Shown here: positions 32,528 to 42,040 of the stretch, piece by piece
Position numbering within the stretch: position 1 is the stretch's first letter
How the letters are laid out: each line of letters begins with the position of its first letter
Assembly (NCBI GenBank): GCA_007119985.1
Contig: SKOQ01000191.1
Location: 1-55,486, forward strand
Direction of reading: 5' to 3'
Source: Marinospirillum sp.
GTDB lineage: Bacteria > Pseudomonadota > Gammaproteobacteria > Pseudomonadales > Halomonadaceae
Length of the DNA: 55,486 bases
Position numbers and translations under genes: made by a program
The notes under the pieces: model-generated
Seen by the model: the letters and a program-made list of their open reading frames with translations, nothing else
Told to the model about the DNA's origin: nothing
The model's database searches: none

Positions 32528-35440
32528 TTACGCGCGGCGCTGCAATTGCGGTTGTGCGACTGGGCGACCTAAAAGATAGCCCTGCATCGTATCGCAGCCA
32601 TGATGGCGTAAAAAACGATCCTGTTGTGCGGTTTCGACGCCTTCTGCTAGCACTTCGACTCCCAAGCTATGTCCGAGATTGATGATACTGAGGATAATCG
32701 CATCATCCTTGCTGTTTTTGCCAATATCACGAATAAAACTCTTATCAATTTTGATGCGATCTAAGGGCATCAGTTTGAGTCGATTTAAGGATGAGTAACC
32801 TGTTCCAAAATCATCCAGCGCCAAACGGTAACCAGCCAAACGCAAAGATTTGAGTTGCTGAAAGGCAAAATCTGGATTTTGCTGCAGTAGGTTCTCAGTG
32901 ATTTCTAGCTCAATTCGCTGACGATGCAGGCCATAGGAGTCCACCAGCAGATTGAGCTGCTCGATAAAATCAGCCTGTAAGAGCTGCAAAGGTGAGATGT
33001 TAATCGCCACACAGGGCACTTGATAACCTTCTTCTAGCCACTGGGCGCTTTGTCGGCAAGCTTGATCAATGACCTGCCAGCCCAGAGGGATAATCATCTG
33101 GGTTTCCTCCGCCAAGGGGATAAAGTGATCAGGCCGAATCATGCCGCGTACGGGATGCTGCCAGCGCACGAGAGCCTCAAGCCCGCAGAGTTCGCGTGTG
33201 GTGAGATGATATTGCGGCTGATAGTGCAGCTGGATTTGCTCGGTGTTGAGCGCGAGGCGCAGTTCTTGCTCCAGCTCAAAATCGCGCAACATCTGTTCTG
33301 TTTGCGCCTGTTGGTAAATCTGATAGGTATTCTTGCCTAGGCGTTTAGCTTGATGTAAAGCCGTGTCGGCGTTGCGCACGAGGCTGTTAAAGTCAAGGCC
33401 GTGATCGGGTGTCCACGCCAAGCCGAGGCTAATGCTGGTTTGTAGCACCAATCCATCAATGCTGATGGGATGGCGGCTCAGCTCAAGAAGTCGCAGGCTG
33501 AGCTGCTCGGCTTCGGCGCGGCACTGTTGTAAAGTGGGCGCGCTCAGCAGTAGGGCGAACTCATCGCCCCCCAAGCGAAACAAACCGACTTCACTGGATG
33601 CATGGGTGAAATGCTGCTGCGCTTCCTGTTGCCAGCGTGCTGAAAGCTCGATCAGTAGATGGTCGCCAGTTAAATGCCCAAGACTGTCATTAATCAGTTT
33701 AAAACGATCTAAATCAATAAAAATCAAGGCCAAATGTGGACAAGGCTGGCTGAGATGTCGCTGGATATCGTTTTCCAAACTGATGCGATTGGGTAACCCA
33801 GTGAGGGCGTCATGATGGGCTTGAAAGCTGAGTTTTTGCGTTTGTTGTTGTACGCGTGTGGCCAGCTCACCCTCGCGTTGATAGCGATTCAGTGCGAGCC
33901 CACAGGCCAGAAAAGCTCCTAACCCTAATAAGGCATGAAAAAGCAGTAGATGCTGTTGGGCTTGGGCGGCCAGATACTCAGGTGTGGATTGGATATGCAG
34001 TTGCCAGATCTGTTCGCCCAGTTGTAGCTGCAGCTGGGTGCTAAAGCTTTGACTTGATGACAGTGGCAGTTGATCAAGTGCGCCGCGTACATCGCTCCAT
34101 AAATAGAAGGGATGGATGCTGCCCTGCTGAAAAGCCTGCAAATCCAAGGCTTTGAGTTGGCTGGCAGACAGTGCGGCTTCAACCATTCGATTCACTGTAA
34201 AAACACCCGCCATAAAGCCGACTAAGGTTTTTTGCCCTGCTAAGGGAGATTGCTGATCTTGGGTAGGCTGAGTGGTATAAACTGGCTGTAGGATCAAAAA
34301 GCCAGGTTCATCAGGGGCTTGTGTTAGGCGCAGGATGTCGGTTGTGATGGGTCGTCCGCTAGACTGGGCGAGCAGAATCCAGTCGCGACGATCATTTAAA
34401 GACATCAGATTAAAACCAAGGGCATCCAGATTGCTGGCTCGAGGCTCAACAAACTGCACCACGATCAAAGGATCTTGTGGATCTAATGCGGCGCCATATA
34501 CTGCAAAATCAGCCTGCCCAAGCAGAGCGCGCGTCAGCTGTTCAAAAGCGGCCTGCTCCTCTTGATGCACCAGAGGGTCCCATGAATAGGCCAATACGGA
34601 AGGATTATTAGCCAAGATGGGTAGGGTTAATTCACGAAAAAGAGAGGGGGTGAGCGCGCTTTGATGTCGAGTGAAGCTGCGCTCTAACTGGCTCAGATCC
34701 GCTAAATTCTGCTGAAAGAGTCGGTGCAGCTGGGTGTCTAATAATGCCACATCTTGATTGAAGCGAACCTGGGCCTGTTGAGTAAATTGGACAAGCAAAA
34801 GTTGGTGCAGAAGCAAAATAAACGCCAAGCTACCACCGAGCTGATACAAGGTGGATTGCAGGTGTCGACTGGGCTGGGGCTGTTCGCGCCAATGTAAGGC
34901 AATTAACAGTAATGGCGTGAGAAGCACCAATCCCAGCACTTCACCAGCCCAATAACCCAGCCAAAAGGTGAGCGGATTGAGTTGCGGATCACCAAAGAGA
35001 GCGATCAGCAGCAGGCTATCGAGCAGGCTATGCGTACCCGCAAGGAAGAAGACCGGCCAAATAAAAAAGCGAATTAGGCTGCCCTTTTCTGAAGTCTGCA
35101 ATGGATGCGCACGAAGACGTAACACCATCCAGCGACCGGCGGCGGCCTGGGCCGCAGCGGTGATGCTCAGCAGTAAGGCGCTAGTGCCAGTGGGCCAGGT
35201 GATCGCTTGAGGTGAAGGAAAAAAGAGCAAAGAAAGGTGGGCCAGCAAAGCCCCCAAAGCGATGCCATAAACAGCACGATAACCAAAGTGCAGCACACCA
35301 GCCAAAGCCAGGCCGCTCGGTAGCCAGACAGAAAAGAAAAAAGCAGGCAAGGCCGCATTTAAAGAGAGAGCACACCAGAAGGCTAATAAATAGCCGAGAA
35401 TCAGGAGCAGGGTATGGCGGCTTGTGTGAAGCCAAGACAT
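32528..35440 (-). CDS. MASE1 / CHASE / GGDEF / EAL membrane c-di-GMP protein
   Basis: 970 residues. An N-terminal MASE1-like membrane domain (about 8-185, roughly eight helices) is followed by another membrane helix at about 205, a periplasmic CHASE-type sensor (about 240-490), a second helix (about 498-518), GGDEF (about 535-700, GGDEF at 624-628) and EAL (about 715-960: EALVRW, EITENL, DDFGTGYSSL, AEGVET). Both catalytic motifs are intact; the RxxD inhibitory site before GGDEF is absent. It is thus a likely bifunctional or conditionally switched enzyme sensing a periplasmic ligand. ATG 35440 is preceded by AGAGGA; an in-frame Met 15 codons upstream is less likely. Confidence 0.94.
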   Translation of the reverse strand: MSWLHTSRHTLLLILGYLLAFWCALSLNAALPAFFFSVWLPSGLALAGVLHFGYRAVYGIALGALLAHLSLLFFPSPQAITWPTGTSALLLSITAAAQAAAGRWMVLRLRAHPLQTSEKGSLIRFFIWPVFFLAGTHSLLDSLLLIALFGDPQLNPLTFWLGYWAGEVLGLVLLTPLLLIALHWREQPQPSRHLQSTLYQLGGSLAFILLLHQLLLVQFTQQAQVRFNQDVALLDTQLHRLFQQNLADLSQLERSFTRHQSALTPSLFRELTLPILANNPSVLAYSWDPLVHQEEQAAFEQLTRALLGQADFAVYGAALDPQDPLIVVQFVEPRASNLDALGFNLMSLNDRRDWILLAQSSGRPITTDILRLTQAPDEPGFLILQPVYTTQPTQDQQSPLAGQKTLVGFMAGVFTVNRMVEAALSASQLKALDLQAFQQGSIHPFYLWSDVRGALDQLPLSSSQSFSTQLQLQLGEQIWQLHIQSTPEYLAAQAQQHLLLFHALLGLGAFLACGLALNRYQREGELATRVQQQTQKLSFQAHHDALTGLPNRISLENDIQRHLSQPCPHLALIFIDLDRFKLINDSLGHLTGDHLLIELSARWQQEAQQHFTHASSEVGLFRLGGDEFALLLSAPTLQQCRAEAEQLSLRLLELSRHPISIDGLVLQTSISLGLAWTPDHGLDFNSLVRNADTALHQAKRLGKNTYQIYQQAQTEQMLRDFELEQELRLALNTEQIQLHYQPQYHLTTRELCGLEALVRWQHPVRGMIRPDHFIPLAEETQMIIPLGWQVIDQACRQSAQWLEEGYQVPCVAINISPLQLLQADFIEQLNLLVDSYGLHRQRIELEITENLLQQNPDFAFQQLKSLRLAGYRLALDDFGTGYSSLNRLKLMPLDRIKIDKSFIRDIGKNSKDDAIILSIINLGHSLGVEVLAEGVETAQQDRFLRHHGCDTMQGYLLGRPVAQPQLQRRA

Positions 35441-35816
35441 AAGCAGTCCTCTGGTGATGACATAGAAAGCCAAGGATGAAGGCACATAGGAGCAACATAA
35501 TACAGAGAGAGTAGTGAAAGTGACATCACTTCAGTCATAAAAAAACCTTCTTTTTATAGGTTTTATTCAGTGGTGCTTAGAACATAAAATCAACGGCTTA
35601 ACCCGAGGTCGTCAACAAGAAGCAGATCAGGGAGGCGCTTTCTGCGTTAAAAAAAGGACTTTGCTTGGCTTTGTGTGTGGGAAGCTGCTATAATCCCGCT
35701 TCTTATGTGATAGCCCTGAAAGGCTATTCCCTGCATCAGGCTGTCGTTGCCCTTCCTTAATTGTGTATCGGGCCCGCGCCCGCCTCTGCGTTCCCTCTGT
35801 ACCACAGGTATTATTG
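35441..35816. promoter_or_regulatory. Divergent intergenic region upstream of deaD, with hairpins
   Basis: 376 bases. The MASE1 side carries a hairpin AAAACCT/AGGTTTT (35542-35564) that, read on the minus strand, is followed by a T7 run and so resembles a terminator although no gene ends there. The deaD side carries a strong promoter and a leader of about 115 bases with an ATAGCC/GGCTAT stem-loop at about 35710-35727. Long structured leaders are common in cold-regulated deaD genes. No protein-coding ORF is convincing. Confidence 0.5.
35665..35694 (+). promoter_or_regulatory. Sigma-70 promoter of deaD
   Basis: TTGGCT (-35, 4 of 6 matches) and TATAAT (-10, perfect) are 18 bases apart. Transcription would start near 35701 and give a leader of about 116 bases before the deaD ATG. 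Confidence 0.75.
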
Positions 35817-37556
35817 ATGTCTACTGACGCGAATTTGCCCGCTTTTAACGAGCTGGGTCTTCCTGATTTTTTGCTTTCTGCTATTGAATACAACCAACCT
35901 TCTCCTATCCAAGCTCAGACTATTCCTCTGTTGCTGGAAGGACACGATTTATTAGGCCAAGCCCAAACTGGGACTGGCAAAACAGCGGCCTTTTCTCTTC
36001 CTTTATTGGCCCGCCTGGATGTGAACGCACGTTCACCTCAGGTTTTAGTCTTAGCACCAACGCGCGAATTGGCGATGCAGGTTGCCGAATCTGTTGAGAA
36101 GTATGGCGCGAACATGAAAGGCGTGAAGGTAGCAAACCTTTACGGCGGCGCAGAATACCGCGAGCAGATGCGGGCCCTGAAATCTGGCGCACAGATCGTG
36201 GTCGGTACCCCAGGCCGTGTGATGGATCACATGCGTCGTGGCAGCCTCGATATCTCCCAGCTGCAAACCTTAGTGCTGGATGAAGCCGACGAAATGCTGC
36301 GTATGGGTTTCATTGATGATGTGGAGTGGATTCTTGAGCAGACGCCAGCTGAGCGCCAGGTCGTGCTCTTCTCAGCGACCATGCCAGAGATGATTCGCCG
36401 GATTGCTCAGCGTCACCTGAAAAACCCCAAAGAAATTCGTATCGCGGCGAAAGCCCGTACCGCTGATACTGTCAGCCAGCGAGTGTGGATGGTCAACGGT
36501 TTACCAAAGCCAGAAGCCTTGACACGCATTTTGGAAGCGGAAACAACAGATGGCATCATCATCTTCACGCGCACCAAAGCCAGCTGTGCTGATCTTGCCG
36601 ATTTCCTGAATAGCCGTGGCTTCCGTGCCAGTGCTTTACATGGTGATATGGCGCAGGCGCAGCGTGAACAGGCTGTGGATAAGTTAAAGAAGAGCCAGCT
36701 GGATATTCTGGTTGCGACCGATGTGGCCGCGCGTGGTCTGGACGTTGAACGCATCAGCCATGTCATTAACTTTGATCCGCCCCATGATAGCGAATCTTAT
36801 GTCCACCGTATTGGCCGGACAGGTCGTGCAGGCCGGAGTGGTCAAGCGATTCTGTTTGTTGCTCAGCGTGAAAAGCGTTTGCTATTCAACCTTGAGCGCA
36901 GCACAGGTCAGCGTATTGAACCTATGGAACTGCCTAAGGCTGAAGTGATCAATGCTAAGCGCAGCGAGCGCTTTAAAGAGCAGATCATTCACTCTTTGCA
37001 AGCTCGTGATATCGAACAGTACGAGAAGCTGTTGCAAGAAGTCCACAGCGAAACCGATACCGATCCACTGCGCATTGCGGCTGCTTTGGCAAAAATGTTC
37101 CAAGGCAACACGCCTTTATGGGTTGAAGAAGTCAAACCTCGCCCCATGCGTGATCGTCCACGTCGTGAAGATGACGCCGGTGGTCGTGGTCGTCGTGATG
37201 CGGCTGGTGCTGGCCCACGTGGACGTTCGCGTGATCCAGAAGCAGGTATGAAGCGCTACCGTATGCCGATTGGCCGCTCGCATGGCGTGAAACCAGCCAA
37301 TATCGTCGGCGCGATTGCCAACGAAGCGAATATCTCTAGCCGTAACATTGGCCGCATTGATATTCAACAGGATTTCAGCACCGTCGATCTGCCAGAAGGC
37401 ATGCCGAAGGCTGTATTCCAAGCGCTGGCTCGTGTACGCATCTGCGGTGTACCGATGAACCTGAGCAGCTCAGCCGGTGGCAGCAGTGCGCCACGTGCCG
37501 CAGCAGAAGATGACGCTGGTCGTCGTCCACTGCGTCGTCGCCCAGCTTCAGCCTAA
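35817..37556 (+). CDS. deaD: DEAD-box ATP-dependent RNA helicase, DeaD/CsdA type
   Basis: 579 residues. Motifs in order: Q-motif (NQPSPIQAQ), QTGTGKT (I), PTRELA (Ia), DEADEML (II), SAT (III), ARGLDVERISHVINFD (V) and HRIGRTGRAGR (VI). After the helicase core comes a dimerisation-like region, an Arg/Gly-rich stretch (DDAGGRGRRDAAGAGPRGR) and a DbpA/CsdA-type RNA-binding domain (RYRMPIGRSHGVKPANIVGA). DeaD helps 50S assembly and mRNA unwinding, especially in the cold. ATG 35817 is the family start (MSTDANLP); the frame extends upstream to 35763 through the leader but without homology. The ribosome site is weak (CACAGG). Confidence 0.96.
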   Translation: MSTDANLPAFNELGLPDFLLSAIEYNQPSPIQAQTIPLLLEGHDLLGQAQTGTGKTAAFSLPLLARLDVNARSPQVLVLAPTRELAMQVAESVEKYGANMKGVKVANLYGGAEYREQMRALKSGAQIVVGTPGRVMDHMRRGSLDISQLQTLVLDEADEMLRMGFIDDVEWILEQTPAERQVVLFSATMPEMIRRIAQRHLKNPKEIRIAAKARTADTVSQRVWMVNGLPKPEALTRILEAETTDGIIIFTRTKASCADLADFLNSRGFRASALHGDMAQAQREQAVDKLKKSQLDILVATDVAARGLDVERISHVINFDPPHDSESYVHRIGRTGRAGRSGQAILFVAQREKRLLFNLERSTGQRIEPMELPKAEVINAKRSERFKEQIIHSLQARDIEQYEKLLQEVHSETDTDPLRIAAALAKMFQGNTPLWVEEVKPRPMRDRPRREDDAGGRGRRDAAGAGPRGRSRDPEAGMKRYRMPIGRSHGVKPANIVGAIANEANISSRNIGRIDIQQDFSTVDLPEGMPKAVFQALARVRICGVPMNLSSSAGGSSAPRAAAEDDAGRRPLRRRPASA

Positions 37557-37640
37557 ATGGATTGAGCCAAGGGCATCGCTGCCCTTGAGCGTTGGGTGTG
37601 GAGTTCAGCTCGCCACCCAGCAGGTTCAAAATAGGTCATA

Positions 37641-37667
37641 AAAAAACCCTCTTGCGAGGGTTTTTTT
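37641..37667. terminator. Bidirectional terminator between deaD and the decarboxylase
   Basis: The stem ACCCTC/GAGGGT, extended by A6 and T7 on the two sides with a TTGC tetraloop. It terminates deaD on the plus strand and, read in reverse, the decarboxylase on the minus strand. Confidence 0.95.
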
Positions 37668-37693
37668 GTTTCTGTCCGTCAGAGGTGGTGGGA

Positions 37694-39955
37694 TCAGGGG
37701 GCTTCTTGCACCACATCAACATAGTAGCCATCCACGCCGTTGACTTCTTCATGCACCAGACCGTGCACATCGGTTTCAAAGCCAGGAAAGCGCTGGTTAA
37801 AATCACGCACAAACTTCAGATAGCGCACGATGGTGGCATTAAACTTCTCGCCAGGAATCAACAGTGGAATGCCAGGCGGGTAGGGTGTGACTAGCATCGC
37901 CGTGACACGGCCTTCGAGGGCATCAATCGGGCAGCGTTCAACCTGACGGTGTGCCATCTTCGCCCAGGCTTCGGCAGGCAGCATCGCTGGCTCGATATTG
38001 GACAGATACATATCGGTGGTAATGCGCGCCAGATTGTACTCCTTGTACACCTGATGGATCGCATGGCATAAATCGCGCAGCCCCGTTTTCTCATACTGAG
38101 GATGGCGCGCGGCAAATTCAGGCATCACGCGCCAGATCGGCTGGTTGCGATCATAGTCATCTTTAAACTGCTGGAGCTCGGTCACCATCGAATTCCAGCG
38201 GCCTTTAGTAATCCCAATGGTAAACATGATGAAGAAGGAGTAGAGACCGGTTTTTTCGATGATAATGCCGTGCTCTGCCAGATACTTGCTGACAATGGCC
38301 GCAGGAATACCCTGTGCATCAAAGTTACCATCGACATCTAATCCGGGTGTGATGATGGTGGCTTTAATGGGATCGAGCATATTGAAGCCGGTTTTGATAT
38401 CGCCAAAACCATGCCAGGTATCACCGGAATGGATGACCCAAGCATCCCGATCACCTATGCCTTCTTCTGCGAGTTCTTCTGGGCCCCAGACAGTAAACCA
38501 CCAGTCATCATCACCGAATTCAGCATCGACCTTGCGCATCGCGCGGCGGAAGTCGATGGCTTCGTGAATGGATTCTTCAACTAGGGCTTGCCCACCGGGT
38601 TCTTCCATCATCGCTGCCGCCACATCGCAAGAAGCAATAATCGCGTACTGGGGGCTGGTGGAGGAATGCATCAGATAGGATTCATTGAAGCGATGGCGAT
38701 CCAGCTGACGGGTTTGGCTATCTTGGACCAGAATTTGTGACGCTTGAGAAAGACCAGCGAGCAGCTTGTGGGTCGATTGGGTGGCAAAGACCAGTGTTTC
38801 TTCCGAGCGCGGACGATCGGCACCGATGGCGTGCATATCCTTGTAGAAGTGATGGAAAGCAGCGTGAGGCAGCCAGGCTTCATCAAAATGCAGTGTATCG
38901 ATGGTCTGTCCAAGCTGGGCTTTGATCTCTTCAACATTGTAGAGAATGCCATCATAGGTGGATTGGGTGATGGTCAGAATCCGTGGCTTATCCTTATTGA
39001 CGGCATGGCGTGCGAAGGGGTTGGCCTCGATCTTGGCACGTATTGTGGCCGGATCAAATTCACTTTTCGGGATGGGGCCAATAATGCCGTAATGGTTACG
39101 TGTGGGCATCAAAAAGACAGGAATCGCCCCCGTCATGATGATGGAGTGCAGAATCGATTTATGGCAGTTGCGATCGACCACCACCACGTCTCCGGGGGCG
39201 ACAGTGGAGTGCCAGACCACCTTGTTTGAAGTCGAGGTGCCATTGGTGACAAAGAACAGGTGATCACAACCAAAAATCCGCGCCGCATTGTGTTCACTGT
39301 CGGCAACTGGACCGGTGTGATCGAGCAGTTGGCCCAGTTCATCGACAGCGTTACAGACATCAGCACGCAGCATATTCTCACCAAAGAACTGGTGGAACAT
39401 CTGCCCGACGGGGCTTTTTAGAAAGGCCACCCCCCCTGAATGTCCTGGGCAGTGCCAGGAGTAGGAAGAGTCGCTGGCATAGTCCATCAGCGCAGTAAAG
39501 AAGGGCGGTGCGAGCGCATCGAGGTATTTTTTGGCTTCACGAATAATATGCCGTGCCACAAACTCAGGCGTATCCTCAAACATATGGATAAAACCATGCA
39601 GTTCACGCAGGATGGCATTCGGAATATGGCGCGAGGTGCGCGTTTCGCCGTACAGAAAGATGGGGATATCATGATTGCGCTTGCGCACTTCACGAATAAA
39701 GCTGCCAATCTGCTCTAAAGCACGATCGACACCCTCTTCCTCATCGGAAAATTCCTCGTCATCAATGGAGACAATAAAACAGGACGCGCGACTGGCCTGC
39801 TGCGCAAAGGCCGTGAGATCACCATAGCTGGTGTAGCCCACGACCTCCATGCCTTCTTTGCCGATGGCTTCGGCGAGATCGCGAATACCGGAACCAGAAA
39901 TATTTTCTGAACGAAAATCTTCATCGACGACGATGACGGGGAAACGAAATTTCAT
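37694..39955 (-). CDS. PLP-dependent arginine/lysine/ornithine decarboxylase
   Basis: 753 residues, the size of the large bacterial acid-induced or biosynthetic basic amino-acid decarboxylases. The N-terminal wing is a receiver-like domain (VIVVDEDF). The PLP-binding Lys397 lies in TQSTHKLLAGLSQAS, closest to the lysine and arginine decarboxylase motif (STHK) rather than the SpeC ornithine type. HFDEAW carries the PLP-pyridine Asp, and CPGHSGG precedes. The substrate cannot be fixed from sequence. Products would be cadaverine, agmatine or putrescine, with proton consumption. It starts 57 bases after cysA ends, on the same strand, and a terminator follows, so transcription may run in from the sulfur operon. 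No antiporter gene is adjacent. Confidence 0.92.
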   Translation of the reverse strand: MKFRFPVIVVDEDFRSENISGSGIRDLAEAIGKEGMEVVGYTSYGDLTAFAQQASRASCFIVSIDDEEFSDEEEGVDRALEQIGSFIREVRKRNHDIPIFLYGETRTSRHIPNAILRELHGFIHMFEDTPEFVARHIIREAKKYLDALAPPFFTALMDYASDSSYSWHCPGHSGGVAFLKSPVGQMFHQFFGENMLRADVCNAVDELGQLLDHTGPVADSEHNAARIFGCDHLFFVTNGTSTSNKVVWHSTVAPGDVVVVDRNCHKSILHSIIMTGAIPVFLMPTRNHYGIIGPIPKSEFDPATIRAKIEANPFARHAVNKDKPRILTITQSTYDGILYNVEEIKAQLGQTIDTLHFDEAWLPHAAFHHFYKDMHAIGADRPRSEETLVFATQSTHKLLAGLSQASQILVQDSQTRQLDRHRFNESYLMHSSTSPQYAIIASCDVAAAMMEEPGGQALVEESIHEAIDFRRAMRKVDAEFGDDDWWFTVWGPEELAEEGIGDRDAWVIHSGDTWHGFGDIKTGFNMLDPIKATIITPGLDVDGNFDAQGIPAAIVSKYLAEHGIIIEKTGLYSFFIMFTIGITKGRWNSMVTELQQFKDDYDRNQPIWRVMPEFAARHPQYEKTGLRDLCHAIHQVYKEYNLARITTDMYLSNIEPAMLPAEAWAKMAHRQVERCPIDALEGRVTAMLVTPYPPGIPLLIPGEKFNATIVRYLKFVRDFNQRFPGFETDVHGLVHEEVNGVDGYYVDVVQEAP

Positions 39956-40012
39956 GCGCTGAGCCTATCCTCAAGAAAGTGAGACTGAGTGGGCAATCTA
40001 ACGCATCCCCCG

Positions 40013-41146
40013 TTAACTCGCTAGTGAAATTCTTGTGGAAGATGACCAGTTCAGCGGCTCAGGTCCTGCTGGCGTTGCGCTGGCCTCTGCAGCGGCAAAA
40101 AACTGGCCCGCCAGAGGGCGCAGATAGCAACGGTCGCCCCTTTGTGGTTGCCAGCTATTAAAGTCCTGATGGCTGATGGCCACTTCCCAGGGTTCGGCGC
40201 TGGACCAGCCTTGTGGCAGCAGTTCAAGGCGGACTTCGGCACCAATCAGATTGATGGCATTCACCTGCATAGGGAGATGCGCCTTCTGAACGGGTTCGCG
40301 GCTGAGGGACAGTTCATGCGAGCGCAGAAAGACTTCACCTTGCTCGGCCTTGAGGGGGTGAGGCAGTTCGATCCAGGCTTCGCCCTGAGACATCTTCTTG
40401 CCTTGCACCTGCCCAGAGAAGATATTGACCTGACCTAAAAAGTCATACACAAAGCGCGAGGCTGGCTGATGATAGAGCTCCTGCGGCGTGGCCTGCTGCT
40501 CGATGCGTCCTTGGCTCATCACCACCACACGATCTGAGACTTCGAGCGCTTCTTCCTGATCATGGGTGACAAAAACACTGGTAAAACCCAGCTCATCATG
40601 GAGTTCACGCAGCCAGCGGCGCAGCTCTTTACGCACCTTCGCATCCAAAGCGCCAAAGGGCTCATCGAGCAGTAGCACGCGTGGCTGCATGGCCAGCGCC
40701 CGAGCCAGCGCCACACGCTGCTTCTGACCACCAGAGAGCTGAGTTGGGTAGCGTTGGGCCAGATAGGGGAGCTGAATGCGCTCCAGCAGCTCACTGACGC
40801 GGCGCTGAATCTCCTGTTGTGGTGGCCGCTGCGATTTGGGCAGCACATCCAGACCAAAGGCAATATTCTCGGCCACGGTCATATGCTTGAACAGGGCATA
40901 GTGTTGAAACACAAATCCAACGCGGCGGTCGCGCACATGCTGGCGGGTAACTTCTTGATCCTGAAAGAAGATCTGCCCTGTATCGCAGCTTTCTAAACCG
41001 GCGATCATGCGCAGCAGCGTGGTTTTGCCTGAGCCAGAAGGGCCGAGCAGTCCGACCATTTCGCCATCCTGGATATCCAGATTCAGTGGATGCAGGGCCT
41101 GGAAAGATCCAAAGGATTTACTGACTTGTTGAATCCGAATGCTCAT
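40013..41146 (-). CDS. cysA: Sulfate/thiosulfate ABC transporter ATP-binding protein
   Basis: 377 residues. ABC ATPase with Walker A GPSGSGKT, Q-loop FVFQHYALF, signature LSGGQKQRVALARAL, Walker B LLLDEPFGALDA and switch His in VFVTHDQEEALE. The C-terminal ~140 residues form the CysA-type TOBE/regulatory region. ATG 41146 is chosen because it overlaps the cysW stop (ATGA) and gives the family N-terminus MSIRIQQVSKSF. Energises uptake of sulfate and thiosulfate for cysteine synthesis, with CysT, CysW and CysP. Confidence 0.96.
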   Translation of the reverse strand: MSIRIQQVSKSFGSFQALHPLNLDIQDGEMVGLLGPSGSGKTTLLRMIAGLESCDTGQIFFQDQEVTRQHVRDRRVGFVFQHYALFKHMTVAENIAFGLDVLPKSQRPPQQEIQRRVSELLERIQLPYLAQRYPTQLSGGQKQRVALARALAMQPRVLLLDEPFGALDAKVRKELRRWLRELHDELGFTSVFVTHDQEEALEVSDRVVVMSQGRIEQQATPQELYHQPASRFVYDFLGQVNIFSGQVQGKKMSQGEAWIELPHPLKAEQGEVFLRSHELSLSREPVQKAHLPMQVNAINLIGAEVRLELLPQGWSSAEPWEVAISHQDFNSWQPQRGDRCYLRPLAGQFFAAAEASATPAGPEPLNWSSSTRISLAS

Positions 41147-42039
41147 GACTCGACCTCTTTCATTTGACGTTGCTCCAGCCAAGCCTTCGCAGCAAGCGTG
41201 ATCAGCGCGAGGCAGGCGAGCAGGGCGGCGCTGGTAAAGGCACCGACGAGATTATAATCCTGGTACAACAGCTCAACATGCAGGGGCAGGGTATTGGTCT
41301 CACCGCGAATACTGCCTGATACCACCGAGACCGAGCCAAACTCTCCCACCGCACGGGCATTGGTTAAAATGACGCCATATAACAAGGCCCACTGGATATT
41401 GGGCAGCGTGACTCGGCGAAACATCTGCCAGCCACTGGCACCAAGGCTCAGCGCCGCTTCTTCTTCGCTTGAACCCTGTTGCTGCATCAACGGAATCAGC
41501 TCACGTGCCACATAAGGGCAGGTGATAAACACCGTGACCAGCACCAGGCCCGGCCAAGCGAACATGATTTGCAGATCATGGTCCATCAACCAGCCACCGA
41601 GCCAGCCTTGACTGCCGTAGAGCAGCAGATAGATCAAACCAGCGACCACCGGCGAGACGGCAAAGGGAATATCAATCAGTGTCATCAGTACCTTGCGCCC
41701 GATAAAATCAAAGCGGGTCACCAGCCAAGCCAGCAGGACACCAAACACCAGATTGATCGGTACCGTCAGGGCTGCGACCAGCAGGGTCAGGCCGATGGCG
41801 TGCAGGGTGTAGTGATCGGTGAGGTTCGTCCAAAAACCGGACCAGCCTGCACTGAATGCCTGCACAAAAATCGCAATCAGCGGCATCACCAGCAGCAAAA
41901 AAACAGCCAGCAAGACCAGACCAATCAGCAAGCGACGCAGCCAGGGCTGATCACCCACGCGCTGGCCTTGCGCCTTGCCGGTTTTTTTCTGCGGCTTCAC
42001 GCTGCTTGCGCTGGGTGGGCTGAGAGTGGAGGAATCCAT
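41143..42039 (-). CDS. cysW: Sulfate/thiosulfate ABC transporter permease CysW
   Basis: 298 residues with six membrane helices after a polar N-terminal tail of about 35 residues rich in Ser, Pro and Lys, which is longer than in E. coli CysW. The binding-protein-dependent transport motif contacting the ATPase is present (EEEAALSLGASGWQMF). GEFGSVSVVSG is characteristic of CysW. It begins one base after the cysT stop and overlaps cysA by four bases, so all are translationally linked. Confidence 0.95.
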   Translation of the reverse strand: MDSSTLSPPSASSVKPQKKTGKAQGQRVGDQPWLRRLLIGLVLLAVFLLLVMPLIAIFVQAFSAGWSGFWTNLTDHYTLHAIGLTLLVAALTVPINLVFGVLLAWLVTRFDFIGRKVLMTLIDIPFAVSPVVAGLIYLLLYGSQGWLGGWLMDHDLQIMFAWPGLVLVTVFITCPYVARELIPLMQQQGSSEEEAALSLGASGWQMFRRVTLPNIQWALLYGVILTNARAVGEFGSVSVVSGSIRGETNTLPLHVELLYQDYNLVGAFTSAALLACLALITLAAKAWLEQRQMKEVES

Positions 42040-42040
42040 A

